A stretch of 64,000 nucleotides of DNA, from NCBI GenBank assembly GCA_949825065.1, contig OX463842.1, positions 5,855,723 to 5,919,722 of the forward strand, written 5' to 3'. Shown here in pieces: positions 61,585 to 64,000 of the stretch. The stretch is from Odontocerum albicorne (Eukaryota; Arthropoda; Insecta; Trichoptera; Odontoceridae). The stretch's first letter is position 1. Each line of letters begins with the position of its first letter. Both the position numbers and the translations under genes were made by a program. The notes beneath the pieces are model-generated. The model worked only from the letters and a program-made list of their open reading frames with translations. It made no database searches and was not told the origin of the DNA.

Positions 61585-62870
61585 GACATCTGTGGTCTAG
61601 TAAGTATTGTGCCTCACTTCCAATCTGGATTTTGCTGGTTTTTAAAAAGGATATGAATCTGGTTTTTACTTAAGGCTTCTTTAACCCTTCCTTCCCTATG
61701 AGGTGTACACATTGCTTCTAAAAACTTTAATATCTCTATAAAAACAATAAACACTGGGTTCAGATTTTAGATATTCCTCCGTAATACATTTACGCATTGA
61801 ATTAAAAAAAATTATATTAATAATAATTAGCACTTATCGGCCACATCAGAGATGTTTTGTGAAAATCGGGAATAAATTCACCAATACAATAGAACGTGTG
61901 ACAGTTTGTGACGTAGGTATGTTCCATTTTTCTTCCTCAAGTAACTTATTTACCATTTTACATTTTCAAATTGAAAAGACATAAGCATTAAAGAACTACA
62001 ACAAATATTATCCATAGACCGTAGTTATTATTAGAAAGATCATTTGTTGTTAAAAGGTGGGACGAGAAAACTTTGAAAGGTACAAAGCGCTTGAATTTTT
62101 CATCAAATGCTTTTTTTTTGTTCTACGGACATCAGTAAGCTTACCGAGTCTTAAAAGTATTATCCTTAAGCCGCATATCCATTAGTCGTCGTCGTGGACC
62201 TTGTAGTCGAGGATGCCCGCACCATTCCAATGTCAATTCAGTTGGATAGCAAAGCTGTACTGTGGAGTTTCAACATAATCACTTCATTCCGTATTCTACC
62301 ATACACGATCACCCCTCGTATACTTCTCAAGTTATTAACCCTTCCTTCCCTGTGATGTGTAACTAGTAAACATTGCTTCTAAAAACTTTAATATCTCTAT
62401 AAATATAATAAATACTGGGTTCAGATTTTAGATATTTCTCCGTAATACATTTAACATACGCATTGAATGAAAAAATAATATTAATAATAATTAGCAGTTA
62501 TCGGCCACATCAGAGATGTTTTGTGAAAATCGGGAATAAATTCACCGATACAATCAAACGTGTGCCAGTGTATTACGTAGGTATATTCATTTAAAAAAAC
62601 CGCTATGGGTGAGGAAGCGACGCTATTCACGTCTCACTCTCATTCTACTTCAGTATATGAGAACGTAAGAAATAGAATCTCAATTCGCTCAAAGCTCATT
62701 TTTACATGTGTATTGAATACACAGCACCGAAACGCGCAGATTTTTTAGCACAGGAAGGGAAAGGTTAACACCTTTCTGATTGGATGGAAAGGATTGCTGC
62801 AAGGCTATTAGCCTTACAGGTTGTACTGTTTATAACGGAACTGCAGTATAATATTATATTGAATATTTTA
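61585..62870 (+). mobile_element. SINE-A split at TTAA by P1 MITEs
   Basis: The SINE 5' half (CTGTGGTCTAGTAAGTATTG...GGTTTTTACTTAAGGCTTC) ends at TTAA 61681-61684, and the 3' half resumes at TTAA 62765-62768 (CACCTTTCTGATTGG, ATGGAAAGGATTGCTGC, ACAGGTTGTACTGTTTATAA). The ~1,080 bp between starts with a P1 left end (61685-~61920), carries unrelated sequence with a SINE-B 3' piece (62180-62275), then has a complete short P1 (62339-62764). Confidence 0.8.
62339..62764 (+). mobile_element. piggyBac-type MITE P1, short form
   Basis: CCCTTCCTTCCCTGTG...CACAGGAAGGGAAAGG within TTAA at 62335-62338 and 62765-62768; 426 bp. It shares the left ~230 bp with the long P1 copies but has a different right half (GAAGCGACGCTATTCACGTC, CAGCACCGAAACGCGCAG). 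Confidence 0.8.
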
Positions 62871-62874
62871 CTGC

Positions 62875-63425
62875 AATTTTTTTTCGTATGATACGAATTT
62901 CTAATCCATTTTATCTGTTTTTTATCACTCTACTCATTGACCAGGCGTCGCTTTTATACATCAAGGTTGAACAAGTGACATAACTTAGAGAAAAATGAGT
63001 AAAAGGCTTAGTAAAATTTATCCAGCTCATTTTCAATGCTATGATAAATCTTAAATAATAACACACGAAATATCCTTTCAGGCTTTTACCTATTTACCAA
63101 AACAAGATAGAAAAATCACTCAGCAAAATTAATCAAAGTCATTACGCACGCACACACGCACATACAATATGTTTGCCTACGGCCGGCCTACGTCAGCAAT
63201 GGCGATTGTGTTATTCATGGGCACGTCCTACCCCCATAAACACCTCCTTCATCCTACATCCTACAACCTTCATCCTTTAATCAGTCTTAAACACTATTAT
63301 GGTTCAAGTGACAAAACAAAAAAACTTACTAATAATTGTGAAAAAGATCATCACCATCACGCCATATATTTATTATATTTATTCAATGAAATATAACTAT
63401 AATATGAATATTCCAATAAAAAAAT
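62875..63425. other. spacer
   Basis: No gene recognised; a 75-codon plus frame at 63169-63396 has no family features. Confidence 0.45.
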
Positions 63426-63428
63426 ATT

Positions 63429-63692
63429 AAAGCTCAGTTACAGTGAGTTTCGATGAAAGCTCAGTTACAGTGAGTTCCAATGAAAGCTCAGTTACAGTGA
63501 GTTCCAATGAAAGCTCAGTTACAGTGAAATCCAATGAAAGCTCAGTTACATTGAGTTCCAATAAAAGCTCAGTTACAGTGAGTTCCAATGAAAACTCAGT
63601 TACAGTGAAATTCAATGAAAGCTCAGTTACAGTGAAATCCAATGAAAGCTCAGTTACAGTGAGTTGCAATGAAAGCTCAGCTGCAATGGTCT
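63429..63692. repeat. 27-bp minisatellite, about ten copies
   Basis: AAAGCTCAGTTACAGTGAGT then TCCAATG; 27 bp, so both strands read as nine-residue repeats (SSVTVSSNE on plus). Variants GAAATCC/GAGTTCC alternate. No start context, signal peptide or flanking coding supports a gene. Confidence 0.9.
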
Positions 63693-63776
63693 TGACAAGG
63701 AAATAAGATGCCAAGTATATTGTACCATATAAAGCCACTGCTTTGTCGGAATGTGTAAAAGTTTTGTTCTTGAATA

Positions 63777-64000
63777 ATTAAGACATGGGAATATATAGTA
63801 AGGTTAAAATTTACAAAGCGTTTGTGAGGTCAATCATGACGCATAGAATACAGTCTTTAGCAGATACAACAAAAACTGAAGTATTTTCAGAACTAATGAA
63901 ATAAAAATCCCCAAATTTACTGTAGGCAAAACACTTAGTCTAAATATTAATTCAGATTTCTTATTAGAATCAGTTTGGAATGAAGTTGCACAGGAAGTAA
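63777..64000 (+). mobile_element. LINE-G fragment running off the window
   Basis: Plus strand: SKVKIYKAFVRSIMTHRIQS, LADTTKTEVFSEL, then KIPKFTVGKTLSLN. It parallels NEVIIYSTCVRSIMTYEKLS, AGTTKTKSMLRFNEMK and GIAGKS of the 36930-37445 copy. An in-frame TGA-like break near 63898 shows decay. Its end lies beyond 64000. Confidence 0.65.

Noticed and set aside
63427..63738. VTELSLELT-type repeat frame on the minus strand
   Set aside because: Same reason: a 27-bp minisatellite read in frame.

Overview
The window looks like intergenic DNA from an AT-rich arthropod genome, most likely an insect. It has no bacterial gene organisation, no long ORF and no rRNA or tRNA gene. Almost everything recognisable is transposable-element debris: ends of non-LTR retrotransposons (LINEs), Penelope-like elements (PLEs), tRNA-derived SINEs, mariner, piggyBac and Helitron remnants, MITEs and minisatellites. 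The repeat style recalls Lepidoptera or Trichoptera, but no marker fixes the order. LINE family labels A to H are mine, for cross-reference within this window only.

Layout. 0-5.6 kb: LINE ends, a tandemly duplicated inverted PLE terminus, SINEs and a TA-flanked MITE. 7-12.5 kb: LINE-D remnants, 46-bp and 57-bp arrays, a perfect hairpin, an 870-bp PLE palindrome whose arms carry the C-terminal part of a GIY-YIG endonuclease, and a second MITE copy. 14.7-22 kb: a LINE split by a mariner, a foldback element, a LINE piece, a PLE 3' end (GIY-YIG fragment plus hammerhead-like motif) and a TTAA-flanked, internally deleted piggyBac. 23-28 kb: LINE tails, a small MITE, a ~92-bp array related to a LINE 3' end and a 51-bp array. 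28.5-33.8 kb: SINEs, a Helitron 3' end with helicase C-terminus, 135-bp repeats, five perfect 30-bp palindromes and a 46-bp array. 33.8-40 kb: degenerate LINEs and a ~230-bp satellite interrupted by an RTE-type LINE. 40-46.7 kb: a second SINE family, a poly(A) retro-insertion and a piggyBac-type MITE. 47-56 kb: LINE-B twice, a 33-bp minisatellite, two deleted mariners and an inverted sister of the MITE. 56-64 kb: SINEs, PLE pieces, an RTE insertion with a perfect 17-bp target duplication, a SINE split at TTAA by MITEs, a 27-bp minisatellite and a LINE running off the end.

How the parts relate. The main SINE shares its 3' tail with LINE-A, so LINE-A machinery probably mobilised it. The PLE copies are mostly outward-facing inverted pairs of 3' ends, several with a hammerhead-like core. 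Nested insertions with intact TA, TTAA or longer target duplications give a relative chronology. The octamer TACTCGTA/TACGAGTA is over-represented and looks like TA-CTCG-TA, a possible DNA-transposon excision scar. No host protein gene is demonstrated; one possible terminal exon (about 12.7-12.9 kb) and two possible promoters are listed at low confidence.
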